Both the position numbers and the translations under genes were made by a program. The notes under the pieces were generated by a model that saw only the letters and a list, made by a program, of their open reading frames with translations, searched no databases and was not told the DNA's origin. Positions 7,465 through 17,799 of a stretch of DNA of 64,000 nt are shown piece after piece. This DNA is from Acidobacteriota bacterium (GTDB taxonomy: Bacteria; Acidobacteriota; Vicinamibacteria; Vicinamibacterales; CAVVIG01). Numbering within the stretch: position 1 is the first letter of the stretch; each line of letters opens with the position of its first letter. The stretch spans positions 34,100 through 98,099 of the forward strand of contig JACPZW010000086.1 in the NCBI GenBank assembly GCA_016195265.1, in the 5' to 3' direction.

Positions 7465-9585
7465 CTGCTCGAACGAGCTCTTGCCGGCCGTCACCAGCTT
7501 CTCCAACAGCGGCGCCGGCTCCCAGTAGTCGCCGAACCGCGCGCGGTACTCGTGCACGCGCGACAGCACGGTCGCCAGGCCGACGGTCTCCGCGTAGAAC
7601 ATCGGGCCGCCGCGATGCCGCGGGTACCCGAAGCCGTAGCAGTAGATGACGTCGATGTCGCCGGCGCGCGTCGCGTAATGTTCCTCGAGCACGCGCGCGC
7701 CTTCGTTGGCGAGCGCGATCATGATGCGCGCGAGAATCTCCTCGTCGGCAATCGGTCGCCGCTTGAGGCCGCGCTTTGCGGCTTCTTCCTCGGCCATCTG
7801 CTCGATCAGCGGATCCGGCGTGCGATTGCGGCTGAAGGGTGCGTCGTACTTGTACCACCCCGCGCCGGTCTTCTGGCCGTAGCGGCCCATCTCGAACAGG
7901 CGATCGGGAATCGCCGACTGCGGGCCTTCCGCGCGCGTCTTGCCGATGGACGCCAGGTACTGCCGGATACGCGCGCCGACGTCGATGCCCGCGATGTCCT
8001 GCATGCCGTACGGACCGACCGGCAGCCCGAAATCCGTCAGCACCTTGTCGATCTGCGGGACGCTCGCGCCTTCCTCGAGCAGCAGGTACGCCTCGCGCAT
8101 GTAGTAGGCGAGCATGCGGTTGGCGACGAAGCCGAAGCAGTTGCCGACGACGACGCCGGTCTTGTTCAGCTTCTTCGACAGCTTGAGCGATGTCGCGATG
8201 ACGTCCCTGCTCGTCTCGCGGCCACGGACTATTTCGAGCAGCTTCATGACGTTGGCGGGGCTGAAGTAGTGGTGACCCAGCACCTGCGCCGGCCGCCCGC
8301 TCGATTGCGCGAACTGATCGATGTCGAGCGTCGACGAATTGCTCGCGAGGATGCAGTCGGGCCGCGTCACCGCGCCGAGCTCCTTGAACGTCGCCTTCTT
8401 CAGGTCCATGTTCTCGAAGACGGCCTCGGTGACGATGTCCACCTGATCGAAGCCGTCGTAGGTCGTCGTCGGCGTGATGAGCGCCATCGTTTTTTCGACC
8501 TGCTCGGCCGTCATCTTGCCTTTCGACATCGTGATTTCGTAGTTCTTGCGGATCGTCGCCAGGCCCTTCTTCAGCGCCGCCTCGTCGACTTCCTTCAGCA
8601 GCACCGGGATGCCCGCGTTCGCGTAATTCATCGCGATGCCGCCGCCCATCGTGCCGGCGCCGACAACGGCGGCGCGCTTGATCTCGCGCGTGGGCGTGTC
8701 CTTGGGGATGTCCGGGACCTTCGCGGCCTCGCGCTCGGCGAAGAACATGTGCCGCAGCGCCTTCGACTCAATCGAGACGACGCAATTCGCGAAGAGCTCG
8801 CGCTCGCGAATCGACCCGGCGTCGAAGCCGTCCTTGAGGCCGGCTTCGACGGCGTCGACGACGGCGAACGGCGCCTTCACACCGCGCGCGGTCTTTGCGA
8901 GCGACTCGCGCATCTTCGCGCACGCGTCGAGTCCGGCTTTCGCTGCGTCCGCACTGATAGCAATCTCGCGCACTTTTCGGATCTCGCGCGCGGCCGCCTT
9001 CTTCTTCGCGAATGCGATGGCGCCGGCCAGCAGATCGCCCTCCAGGATCTCGTCGACCATGCCGGCCGCTTTGGCTTTCGGCGCCGCCACAGGCTTGCCG
9101 TCGGTGCACATCTGCAGCGCGAGCTCGGCGCCCGCGAGCCGCGGCAGACGCTGCGTGCCGCCAGCGCCGGGAATGATGCCGAGCAGCACCTCAGGCTGGC
9201 CGACCTTCGCGTCCTTCGCCGCCACGCGGAAATGGCAGGACATCGCGACTTCCATGCCGCCGCCGAGCGCGTTGCCGTGAATCGCGGCGACGAGCGGTTT
9301 GCTCGCGTCCTCGACACGCCTGAGAAGCGCGTGCGTGCCCGCGGACCGCGTCATCGAGTCCTGCGGCGTCTTGAGCACGTCGAACACTTTGATGTCCGCG
9401 CCGGCGATGAACGTCGTGCCCGCGCCGACGAGGACCATCGCGTCGGCGCCCGCGTCGGCCACGCCGCGCGCGACCGCCTGATCGATCTGTTCCCAGACCG
9501 CCGGCGCCAGCGCGTTGACCGGGGGATTGTCGATGGTGATGACCGCGACGCGGTCCTTGACTTCGTAGCGAACGAGATCAGGCAT
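7462..9585 (-). CDS. fused enoyl-CoA hydratase / 3-hydroxyacyl-CoA dehydrogenase (FadB/FadJ-like)
   Basis: A 707-residue multifunctional beta-oxidation enzyme. Residues about 1-190 form the crotonase domain with oxyanion-hole motif HGNALGGGMEVAM and the catalytic Glu pair at residues 112 and 132 (GQPEVLLGIIPGAGG). A linker helix follows. The NAD-binding dehydrogenase domain starts about 305 with GAGTMGGGIAMNYANAG and carries SNSSTLDI and GHHYFSPANVMKLLEIV; the C-terminal dimerisation domains run to the end. It converts 2-enoyl-CoA to 3-ketoacyl-CoA in two steps. The length and domain order match FadJ/FadB alpha subunits. The thiolase at 26721 could supply the last step. The stop codon lies inside a palindromic repeat. 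Confidence 0.95.
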   Translation of the reverse strand: MPDLVRYEVKDRVAVITIDNPPVNALAPAVWEQIDQAVARGVADAGADAMVLVGAGTTFIAGADIKVFDVLKTPQDSMTRSAGTHALLRRVEDASKPLVAAIHGNALGGGMEVAMSCHFRVAAKDAKVGQPEVLLGIIPGAGGTQRLPRLAGAELALQMCTDGKPVAAPKAKAAGMVDEILEGDLLAGAIAFAKKKAAAREIRKVREIAISADAAKAGLDACAKMRESLAKTARGVKAPFAVVDAVEAGLKDGFDAGSIRERELFANCVVSIESKALRHMFFAEREAAKVPDIPKDTPTREIKRAAVVGAGTMGGGIAMNYANAGIPVLLKEVDEAALKKGLATIRKNYEITMSKGKMTAEQVEKTMALITPTTTYDGFDQVDIVTEAVFENMDLKKATFKELGAVTRPDCILASNSSTLDIDQFAQSSGRPAQVLGHHYFSPANVMKLLEIVRGRETSRDVIATSLKLSKKLNKTGVVVGNCFGFVANRMLAYYMREAYLLLEEGASVPQIDKVLTDFGLPVGPYGMQDIAGIDVGARIRQYLASIGKTRAEGPQSAIPDRLFEMGRYGQKTGAGWYKYDAPFSRNRTPDPLIEQMAEEEAAKRGLKRRPIADEEILARIMIALANEGARVLEEHYATRAGDIDVIYCYGFGYPRHRGGPMFYAETVGLATVLSRVHEYRARFGDYWEPAPLLEKLVTAGKSSFEQ

Positions 9586-9587
9586 AA

Positions 9588-9634
9588 ATGGGTTCAGGGT
9601 TCAGGGTTCTAAGTTTTCAGTTCTCACTTCTAAC
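9588..9634. repeat. GGGTTCAGGG / TTCAGTTCTAAC word repeat
   Basis: The gap upstream of the dehydrogenase consists of GGGTTCAGGGTTCAGGGTTC followed by TTTTCAGTTCTCACTTCTAAC. The same two words appear at the start of the PQQ gene (51545) and inside the AtoE-like transporter gene (48625). Confidence 0.6.
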
Positions 9635-9635
9635 T

Positions 9636-10103
9636 TTATGGCTCGAGGCGCCCCCGTCGTTCCTCGACGACAATCATTGTCGTGGTTCCGTGCGCGTAGA
9701 GCTTGCCCTTGCTGTCGACGATCGTGCCTTCAGACGTTGCGACACGGCCCCCGACGTGGATGACTTTCGCCTCGCACCGCACGAGACCGACGTCTTTCGT
9801 GAGCGGCCGCGTCAGGTTCACTTTCAGTTCGAGCGTGGTGAAGCGTCTGCCCGGAGGCATCAGCGTGTTGATGCAGCACCCAAGCGACGAGTCGAGCATC
9901 GTCGCGGCGAAGCCGCCGTGCGCGACGCCCAGGCCGTTGTAGTGCTTGTCTTCGATCGTGGCCGCGAAGACGACACGGCCTTCCTCGGCCTCGACGAGGC
10001 GGATGCCCAGCAGCGCCAGCATCGGCGGCGGCTCGGCCTGGCCCGCGATCATCTTCTTGAAGTAGTCGAGACCGCTGAGGCCGCCGCGAATGTGCGCGCT
10101 CAT
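9636..10103 (-). CDS. PaaI-family acyl-CoA thioesterase
   Basis: 155-residue hotdog thioesterase. The family motif NGLGVAHGGFAATMLDSSLG contains the HGG turn and the Asp that lies next to the CoA thioester. The strands TLELKVNLTRPL and VIHVGGRVATSEGTI follow in the usual order. It releases free acids from CoA esters, often to rescue CoA from dead-end intermediates. It is 2 bases downstream of the acyl-CoA ligase on the same strand, so ligase and thioesterase are expressed together. The substrate is unknown; phenylacetate-type or medium-chain acyl-CoAs are typical for the family. Confidence 0.9.
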   Translation of the reverse strand: MSAHIRGGLSGLDYFKKMIAGQAEPPPMLALLGIRLVEAEEGRVVFAATIEDKHYNGLGVAHGGFAATMLDSSLGCCINTLMPPGRRFTTLELKVNLTRPLTKDVGLVRCEAKVIHVGGRVATSEGTIVDSKGKLYAHGTTTMIVVEERRGRLEP

Positions 10104-10105
10104 GA

Positions 10106-11845
10106 TTACGATTGGAGCTGCGCCGTGTGCTCATCGCGCAACACGCGATAGAGAATCTTGCCGACGGCGCTCATCGGCAACGTGTCGCGGATCTCGACGT
10201 GGCGCGGGATTTTGTAGTCCGTCAGGCTTCCGCGGCAGTAGGCGACGATCTCGTCCGCGGTCGCCGACGATCCCGGCTTCAGCGCGACGCAGGCCTTGAC
10301 GACTTCGCCATGATACGCGTCGGGAATGCCGATGACGGCGGCGAGCCGCACGGCGGGATGCGCGTAGAGGACCGACTCCACCTCCGACGGATAGACGTTG
10401 AAGCCGTCGACGATGATCATGTCCTTCTTGCGCTGCACGATCGACGTGTAGCCGTCCGCGTCCATCGTCGCGATGTCGCCGGTGTGGAACCAGAGGCGGC
10501 CGCCGGCGTCGCGCCGCAGCACGCGCGCGCTTTCGTCGGCCTTGTTCCAGTAGCCCTTCATCACCTGCGGACCGCAGATGCAGATCTCGCCGGCCTCGCC
10601 GATCGGCATGTCGCGCGTGCCGGTCTCGACGTCGACGATCTTCTGATCCGTGTCCGGCACGGGCAGGCCGATCGTGCCCGGCTTGCGGAGCGCCAGCTGC
10701 GGCGTCGAGTGCGTGACCGGCGACGTCTCCGAGAGCCCGTAGCCTTCGTTCAGCGGCCGCCCGATGCGGCGCTCGAACTCCTCGATCACGTCGACCGGGC
10801 ACGGTGCGCCGCCGCTGTTGAAGAGGCGCACGCGATCGAGGCCGTGATCCAGCACGCGCGGATGATTCAGCAGCGAGACGAATACGGTGGGCACGGCGGG
10901 GAAGTAGGTCGGACGGAGATCGCGAATCGACGCGAGCACCTGCTCGGGATCGTACTTGGGGTGGATGATCTGCAGCGCGCCGACGCGGATGCCCATCATC
11001 ATGCAGACGGTGAACGCGTAGATGTGGAAGTACGGGATGACGACGAGGTAGCGTTCGGTCCGGCCGTACACGTACGCCGGGTTCGTCCAGACTTCCGTCT
11101 GCACCACGTTCGCGAAGATGTTGCCGTGCGTCAGCATCGCGCCCTTGGGCGTGCCGGTTGTGCCGCCCGTATACTGCAGGACCGCGAGATCGTCCGGCGC
11201 GATGTCGACCGTCGGCAGCGGCGTGTGCGGCGCGGCGATCAGATCCACCAGCGTCAGCGTGCCGTCCACGCGCGGCGGCGCGGCTGCGGCCGCCGAGTAT
11301 TCGGCCAGAGACGTGACGATGACGTGTTCAATCGCCGTAGGGGCGGCGCTTGCTCCGCCCTGCCCGGGCCGACCCCGGTCGCCCCGCACGCCTGTTGTAG
11401 GGGCGGAGCTTGCTCCGCCCACGCCCAGCACGAGCGGCGCGAGCGCGTCGAGTGTGATCACGATGCGCGGCGTTGAGTCGCTCACCACCGTCAACACTTC
11501 GCGCGCCGTGTAGCTCGGGTTGATGTTCACGACGACCGCGCCGAGCCGCAGGATGGCGAACGCCGAGATGATGTACTGCGGGCAGTTCGGCAGCATGATG
11601 CCGACGCGATCGCCCTTGGTGATGCCGAGTTCCGCCAGCGCGGCCGCCAGCGCGGCCGACCGGCGCTTGATGTCGGCGAACGTGAGCTCCGCGCCGAGGA
11701 ACGACGTCGCCGGCCGATCCGGCTGCTCGACCGCGCTGATGCTCAGGATGTCGGACAGCGGCCGTTCGGGATACGTCAGGTTCGGCCGGACCCAGTAGTC
11801 GTAATGCCGCAACCAGGGCCGCGCCGCGTAGGGAGATTCACGCAT
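10106..11845 (-). CDS. long-chain-fatty-acid--CoA ligase (AMP-forming)
   Basis: 579 residues of the ANL superfamily. It activates a carboxylic acid with ATP to acyl-AMP and then to acyl-CoA. The visible core motifs are the P-loop YTGGTTGTPKGAM, the A5 region GYGLSETSPVTH, A7 WFHTGDIATMDADG, A8 RKKDMIIVDGFNVYPSEVE and the C-terminal catalytic lysine in SAVGKILYRVL. The start ATG 11845 gives the normal N-terminus; reading further upstream enters repeat DNA and the SDR gene. Oddity: residues about 141-170, between the N-terminal alpha/beta strands, are encoded by two palindromic repeats (11338-11421) and are Gly/Ala/Pro-rich. The insert keeps the frame and leaves all motifs intact. Confidence 0.93.
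   Translation of the reverse strand: MRESPYAARPWLRHYDYWVRPNLTYPERPLSDILSISAVEQPDRPATSFLGAELTFADIKRRSAALAAALAELGITKGDRVGIMLPNCPQYIISAFAILRLGAVVVNINPSYTAREVLTVVSDSTPRIVITLDALAPLVLGVGGASSAPTTGVRGDRGRPGQGGASAAPTAIEHVIVTSLAEYSAAAAAPPRVDGTLTLVDLIAAPHTPLPTVDIAPDDLAVLQYTGGTTGTPKGAMLTHGNIFANVVQTEVWTNPAYVYGRTERYLVVIPYFHIYAFTVCMMMGIRVGALQIIHPKYDPEQVLASIRDLRPTYFPAVPTVFVSLLNHPRVLDHGLDRVRLFNSGGAPCPVDVIEEFERRIGRPLNEGYGLSETSPVTHSTPQLALRKPGTIGLPVPDTDQKIVDVETGTRDMPIGEAGEICICGPQVMKGYWNKADESARVLRRDAGGRLWFHTGDIATMDADGYTSIVQRKKDMIIVDGFNVYPSEVESVLYAHPAVRLAAVIGIPDAYHGEVVKACVALKPGSSATADEIVAYCRGSLTDYKIPRHVEIRDTLPMSAVGKILYRVLRDEHTAQLQS
11338..11421. repeat. two GGGGCGG...CTTGCTCCGCC palindromes inside the ligase gene
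   Basis: Two direct copies of TAGGGGCGG(A/C)GCTTGCTCCGCCC, at about 11338-11360 and 11398-11420, flank a GC-rich spacer. Together they add about 30 residues to the ligase. A reverse-oriented relative sits at 22923-22948. Confidence 0.85.
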
Positions 11846-11864
11846 CTGTTTACCGAAAGGCTCT

Positions 11865-11905
11865 ACCACGGAGGACACGGATACGAACCGTGAACTCCGT
11901 GGTCC
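11865..11905. repeat. ACCACGGAGGACAC inverted repeat
   Basis: ACCACGGAGGACACGG faces CCGTGAACTCCGTGGT between the SDR and ligase genes. The arms are complementary with one interruption. A larger member of the same family lies at 60325-60415. Confidence 0.7.
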
Positions 11906-11928
11906 CGTCTTGTGTGGTCTGCAAGGGA

Positions 11929-12702
11929 CTAGGCGATCGTGCGCCCACCGTCGACGACAATCGTCTGGCCGGTGATGTAGTTGGATGCGTCGGCGGCGAG
12001 AAATACCGCGACGCCCTTCAGCTCGCCGGCCGCGCCGACGCGCGGAATCGGATTCGACGCACGGATGGCCGGCTCGGTCATTTCGATCGCCGCGTCCGCG
12101 AGGCGCGAGTGAAAGAAGCCGGGCGCGATCGCGTTCACGCGGATGCCCTGGCGGCCCCACGACGCGGCGAGCTCGCGCGTCAGGCCCATCAGTCCGGCCT
12201 TGGTCGCGGCGTACGGCGCGTAGTGCGGACCGTTCACGGATGCGTGCAGGCCCGAGATCGACGCGACGTTGATGATCCGTCCCCACTGGCGCGTCAGCAT
12301 GTCGCGGCCGGCCGCCTGCGAGAAGAGAAACGCGCCGGTGAGGTTGACGTCCACGACCTTCTGCCACTTGTCGAGCGGCATGTCCTGCGGTTCGGCCGCC
12401 CACGTGACGCCCGCGTTGTTGATCAGGATGTCGACTCTGCCGTACGTGGCGATCGTCCGATCGACGACGCGCTGGACGTCGGCCGCCTTCGCGACGTCGC
12501 ACAGTGCGCCCTCGACCGTGAACCCGCGCGTGCGCATCGCGGTCACGGTCGGCGTCAGCCATTCGTCGCGCCGCGCGCACAACATCAACGCGGCGCCGGC
12601 TTCGGCCAGGCCCTCGGCGATTTCCTCGCCCAGGCCGCGCGAGCCGCCGGTGACGATCGCGACGCGTCTGGCCAGACTGAACAATTCGCTGATGGTGGGC
12701 AC
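11929..12702 (-). CDS. short-chain dehydrogenase/reductase
   Basis: 257 residues, classical SDR. The Rossmann motif TGGSRGLGEEIAEGL lies near residues 18-32, NNAG follows, then the catalytic Ser region ASISGLHAS and the YAPYAATKAG Tyr/Lys pair. The C-terminal NYITGQTIVVDGG is typical of the 3-oxoacyl-ACP reductase/gluconate dehydrogenase group. The start is GTG 12702. It precedes the acyl-CoA ligase on the same strand and is divergent from the acyl-CoA dehydrogenase, so oxidation of a 3-hydroxyacyl or alcohol intermediate in the local acyl-CoA pathway is a reasonable guess. The substrate is not determinable. Confidence 0.9.
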   Translation of the reverse strand: MPTISELFSLARRVAIVTGGSRGLGEEIAEGLAEAGAALMLCARRDEWLTPTVTAMRTRGFTVEGALCDVAKAADVQRVVDRTIATYGRVDILINNAGVTWAAEPQDMPLDKWQKVVDVNLTGAFLFSQAAGRDMLTRQWGRIINVASISGLHASVNGPHYAPYAATKAGLMGLTRELAASWGRQGIRVNAIAPGFFHSRLADAAIEMTEPAIRASNPIPRVGAAGELKGVAVFLAADASNYITGQTIVVDGGRTIA

Positions 12703-12845
12703 GTTGTTCAGGCTTATACTTTCGCACCCGTTGGGCTGTCAACCGCCCGACACGTCGCGCGTCTTCCGCGCGCGACTATGAACGCGCGACTATGAAGACG
12801 TGGCGCGATCCGGTAAGGCGAGCCATTGTTCGACGACGGAGCATC

Positions 12846-14612
<1,767 letters not shown>

Positions 14613-14619
14613 TGCTGTC

Positions 14620-14702
14620 ACATTAGGAATTAGGAATTCGGAATTAGGAATGAAGAAGCCTGAGTCGCATTCTTCATTCTTCATTCTTCATTCCTAATTT
14701 CA
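14620..14702. repeat. inverted repeat of TTAGGAATT and CATTCTTCATT words
   Basis: ATTAGGAATTAGGAATT and GGAATGAAGAA on the left face TTCATTCTTCATTC and TTCCTAATT on the right. It forms a long AT-rich imperfect hairpin between the acyl-CoA dehydrogenase and the MFS gene, ending about 9 bases before the MFS start region. Confidence 0.7.
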
Positions 14703-14711
14703 GGAGCACTC

Positions 14712-16106
14712 ATGTCCCCGTCCGCGCTCTACGCGATCGTCGTGCTCTTCGCGATCAACCTGATGAACTTCTTCGACCGCCAGATGATCGGCGGCGTCGG
14801 GGAGGGCATCCGGCGCGAGTGGGGGCTCAGCGACACGGCGCTCGGTCTGCTCGGCACCGTCTTCACCTTGTTGTACGCCGTCGTCGGGCTGCCGCTCGGC
14901 CGGCTGTCAGACCGCAACGAGCGCCGCAAGATTCTCGCGGGCGGCGTCTTCTTCTGGAGCGTGCTGACGGCGGCGTCCGGTGTCGCGCGCAATTTCTCGC
15001 AGTTGATCGTCGCGCGGCTCGGGGTTGGCGTCGGAGAGGCGACCTGCTCGCCGGCGACGACGTCGCTCATCGGCGACATGTTTCCAACGACGTTGCGCGC
15101 GCGGGCGATGGCGATCTGGATGCTTGGGCTGCCGCTCGGGCTTGGGCTTGCGAACGGCGCCGGCGGCTGGATTGCGCAGCACTGGGGCTGGCGCAACGCG
15201 TTCTACATCGCCGCCGCGCCCGGCATCCTGTGCGCGATCGCGGCGCTGCGAATCAAGGAGCCGAAGCGCGGCACCGTCGAAGAGCATCCGGTGGGCGAGC
15301 GGCGGCGCGACGGTAATCCGTTTCTCCTCGTGATGTCGATCCCCACGATGTGGTGGATCATCGCGTCGGGCGCGCTGCACAACTTCAATATGTACGCGCT
15401 CGGCGCGTTCGTCTCGCCGTTCCTTATTCGCTTCCATCACATGAGTCTGTCCAGCGCCGGCTGGACGGCCGCCGCCGTGTACGGCTTCTCCGGCATCGTC
15501 GGCCTCGTCGCCGGCGGCGCGCTCGCCGATCGCCTGTACAAAGCTCGCGTCGACGGCCGGCTGATTGTCGGCACGACGGCAATCGCGATCTGCGCGCCGT
15601 TCATGTTCCTCGGGCTCTTGCAGGCCGGCGGCGACGTCTGGTCGTTCGCGCTGCTGATGGGGACCGGCTGCGGCGTCATGTACGCGTACTATTCGACCGT
15701 CTACTCGACGATTCACGACGTCGTCGAACCGGCGCTGCGCGGGACGGCGATGGCGCTCTACTTCTGCGCGATGTACCTGCTCGGCGCGTCGCTCGGTCCG
15801 GTCGGCACGGGTCTGGTGAGCGACTACTTCACGTTCCAGGCCGCCAGCGCCGCCGGGGCGGTCGAGCCGCTGCGGTTCGGCGCGCTGATGGCAGCGGAGC
15901 TGCGCAGCCTGGTGGGCGAATCGAAAGGCTTCAACCTGCGCGCGCTCGAGCCGTTCCGTGCGCAAGGTCTGCATACGGCGATGTACATCGTCCCGATCCT
16001 CGCGGCGATGCTCGCGCTCGTGCTGTTCGCGGCGTCGCGCACGGTGACGAAGGACGTCGAGCGGCTGCGGTCGTGGATGCGCCAGCCTGCCACCAAAGCT
16101 TCTTAG
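14712..16106 (+). CDS. MFS transporter, spinster-like
   Basis: 464 residues with 12 predicted membrane segments. The N-terminal FAINLMNFFDRQMIGGVGEG resembles the DR-containing first helix of spinster-type carriers, and the loop 2-3 signature GRLSDRNERRKIL is the MFS motif A. A large periplasmic loop (about residues 370-425) separates the last two helices. Spinster-like bacterial carriers are annotated for lipid-like or organic-acid substrates, which would fit the adjacent acyl-CoA genes, but the substrate cannot be assigned. An AGGAGC lies 6-10 bases before the ATG. It ends convergently with the SGNH gene. Confidence 0.88.
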   Translation: MSPSALYAIVVLFAINLMNFFDRQMIGGVGEGIRREWGLSDTALGLLGTVFTLLYAVVGLPLGRLSDRNERRKILAGGVFFWSVLTAASGVARNFSQLIVARLGVGVGEATCSPATTSLIGDMFPTTLRARAMAIWMLGLPLGLGLANGAGGWIAQHWGWRNAFYIAAAPGILCAIAALRIKEPKRGTVEEHPVGERRRDGNPFLLVMSIPTMWWIIASGALHNFNMYALGAFVSPFLIRFHHMSLSSAGWTAAAVYGFSGIVGLVAGGALADRLYKARVDGRLIVGTTAIAICAPFMFLGLLQAGGDVWSFALLMGTGCGVMYAYYSTVYSTIHDVVEPALRGTAMALYFCAMYLLGASLGPVGTGLVSDYFTFQAASAAGAVEPLRFGALMAAELRSLVGESKGFNLRALEPFRAQGLHTAMYIVPILAAMLALVLFAASRTVTKDVERLRSWMRQPATKAS

Positions 16107-16209
16107 AAAGGTTGAAGTCTGATCGCGGTCGCCTTGCGCAGCTCTAAGTACCCGCGTCTTCGCCTGGCTTGTGCCCATGCCCAAGGCCAGACGGCTAAGA
16201 TCACGCAGC

Positions 16210-17193
16210 TTATTCAATCAAGCGGTGCTCGACGATGTAGTCAGCGAACACACGCGCCACTGCCGCGTTTCCTTCCACCGTGAAGTGAACGGCGTCGGTG
16301 TGATACCTCCTGTCGAAATGAGGGATTGATCGAGCCACGTCCACATACGGAATCTGCCTTTCTTCGTAATGCCTGCGGGTCCTCTCGAGCTGCGCCCGAT
16401 AGGAAACGCCGTCTTCAATTCCCTCCCGCTCGTCTTCGTCGAAAAAATGAAATGTCGAGGCCAGAAACCGGTTCTTGTGTGAGGTGGCGAGCGTGTATAG
16501 GGAATCGATATTGCGAAACAGAACAGGTAGTCCGGCACGCACGTGAATGATCGGATCCGACGTGGGGAGATAGACATAGTCGAGGATGTTGCCGGTCTCC
16601 GGACGCTGGAGGCTGGCGTCCACCAGACCGACGAGGGCTCCCACCGCCCGACTGTAGAAGAGCGCACGAGGCAGGCGCCACGCGAGAGGAACATGCGAGG
16701 GATCATAGTGCCGCATGATGTGCGAGTAATCGCCGCGCACGTTTCCGCGCCACGCCCATCGATCGTTGATCCCCTCGTAATGAATCACCAGATCTGGACC
16801 AAGGTCCACGCCGAATAGCTCATACTCGACGAGCGAGGTGGCGCTGTTGGCCCCGTCGATGGCGAGATTGATCACCTCGAGACGTTTGCCGGCTGCTCCC
16901 TTCTGCAACATCTTTTCGAGCTGAGCCGGCCAGGTCTCGTCCTCATCACATTGGCCGTAGGTCGTCGACGCGCCGAAGACGACGATTCGAAACATGCCCG
17001 GGGGTTTTTCCGCTGTGAAGGAGCGTCCGCGAAAGCCATACTCGTTATGGCGGATGGTGAACGAGACCGACGCCTTCTGGAGAGGTGGACGCCACGTAAT
17101 CTGTCCGGTATATCCGGGGCGGCCGGCAAACGGAAGATACGGGTGCTCGGCGAATCTCGGCGCCTGCAGATACGCAATCGGATCCGCCGGCAT
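16210..17193 (-). CDS. SGNH/GDSL-type hydrolase
   Basis: 327 residues with the SGNH esterase blocks: FGASTTYG (block I Ser), a Gly-containing IDGANSATS (block II), HYEGIND (block III Asn) and DAVHFT (block V Asp and His). Members deacylate carbohydrates or lipids. No signal peptide or membrane segment precedes the domain: the first residues (DPIAYLQAPRFAEHPYLPFAGRPGYTG) look like the middle of a longer envelope protein, and an in-frame stop lies only about 16 codons upstream. The gene may have lost an N-terminal anchor. Codon use is less GC-biased than in its neighbours, suggesting separate origin. Confidence 0.8.
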   Translation of the reverse strand: MPADPIAYLQAPRFAEHPYLPFAGRPGYTGQITWRPPLQKASVSFTIRHNEYGFRGRSFTAEKPPGMFRIVVFGASTTYGQCDEDETWPAQLEKMLQKGAAGKRLEVINLAIDGANSATSLVEYELFGVDLGPDLVIHYEGINDRWAWRGNVRGDYSHIMRHYDPSHVPLAWRLPRALFYSRAVGALVGLVDASLQRPETGNILDYVYLPTSDPIIHVRAGLPVLFRNIDSLYTLATSHKNRFLASTFHFFDEDEREGIEDGVSYRAQLERTRRHYEERQIPYVDVARSIPHFDRRYHTDAVHFTVEGNAAVARVFADYIVEHRLIE

Positions 17194-17236
17194 TCGCAGA
17201 TGGACACGACCGTCGCGCGTCTTCAGTCCCCAGCCT

Positions 17237-17548
17237 TTACACTTTCACCACCTCGCCGATCAGCATGTCAGGCATCCCGTCGAGGAAGTTCTTAATGTCG
17301 CCCACCAGTTCTCCGCTCCGCGGGCTCTGCATCGCTTTCTACAGCGCGGGTCCGGATTCGAAATACTCCGAGAAGATCACCTGGTAGGACGGCGCCGCGC
17401 CGTTCGGCGTGGCGGTGATCTTGACCATCTCCGTTCCGGTCACGCCGTGCGGACCGAAGATGGCGCCCGCGAGCCGCAGCTGCTTCGCTACGTAATAGGC
17501 TTCGTTGAACCGAACGCCGTGCTTGTGGCAGACTCTCAGAACCGTCAT
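17237..17548 (-). pseudogene. EthD-domain protein interrupted by an in-frame TAG
   Basis: Read from ATG 17548 to TAA 17237, the frame would give 103 residues, the normal length of a single EthD ferredoxin-like domain. Recognisable parts are GVRFNEAYYVAKQL (the RFD-YY start), YQVIFSEYFES, then MQSPRSGELVGDIKNFL and a final MPDMLIGEVVKV. Codon 70 (17339-17341) is TAG, between SGPAL and KAMQSP, where a CAG Gln would fit. One C-to-T change therefore explains the break. The downstream 33 codons remain family-like, so the mutation is recent, or the stop is read through. EthD proteins act in degradation of ethers and aromatics. The start overlaps the DUF1272 stop by 4 bases. Confidence 0.85.
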
Positions 17549-17799
17549 CGCGGCTCGGCTCCACATCCAGTCGGTTTGAACACGCGCTCCGTCAACGCAG
17601 GATTCTTCGCGAGCGCCGCGCCGACGCGCGCCGGACGGCGGACCAGGTCGCCGCCGCAGTTGGGACAACGACCCTTCAACTTCGTCCGAGCGCACGCCGC
17701 GCAGAACGTGCACTCGAACGAACAGATCATCGCGTCCGCCGAATCCGGCGGCAGGTCGACGTTACAGCACTCACAGTTCGGGCGAAGCTGGAGCATCAT
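17545..17799 (-). CDS. DUF1272 zinc-ribbon-like protein
   Basis: 84 residues dense in cysteine: PNCECCNVDLPPDSADA, ICSFECTFCAACA and CPNCGG, the complete DUF1272 pattern of paired Cys motifs that probably bind two metal ions. The C-terminus NPALTERVFKP is also family-typical. The biochemical role of this family is not known. It overlaps its neighbours on both sides by about 4 bases (nucleotidyltransferase upstream, EthD pseudogene downstream), so the three form a tight operon. DUF1272 next to an EthD-like gene is consistent with a small catabolic or stress unit, but this is inference. Confidence 0.9.
   Translation of the reverse strand: MMLQLRPNCECCNVDLPPDSADAMICSFECTFCAACARTKLKGRCPNCGGDLVRRPARVGAALAKNPALTERVFKPTGCGAEPR

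Noticed and set aside
7552..9612. 686-codon open frame on the plus strand opposite the hydratase/dehydrogenase gene
   Set aside because: Composition is Arg/Ala/Asp-rich with no domain, and it mirrors a well-supported gene; a GC-rich antisense shadow.
11865..11905. Operator or riboswitch upstream of the acyl-CoA ligase
   Set aside because: The symmetry belongs to a repeat family also found between convergent stops at 60325, so it is not gene-specific.
10106..12742. Fusion of an upstream region to the acyl-CoA ligase (878 codons)
   Set aside because: The extra 299 codons lie over the SDR gene and a repeat, with no domain; the ligase begins at ATG 11845.
17339..17341. TAG read as pyrrolysine or another recoded residue
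   Set aside because: No Pyl machinery visible, the family has no such residue, and a single CAG-to-TAG change is simpler.
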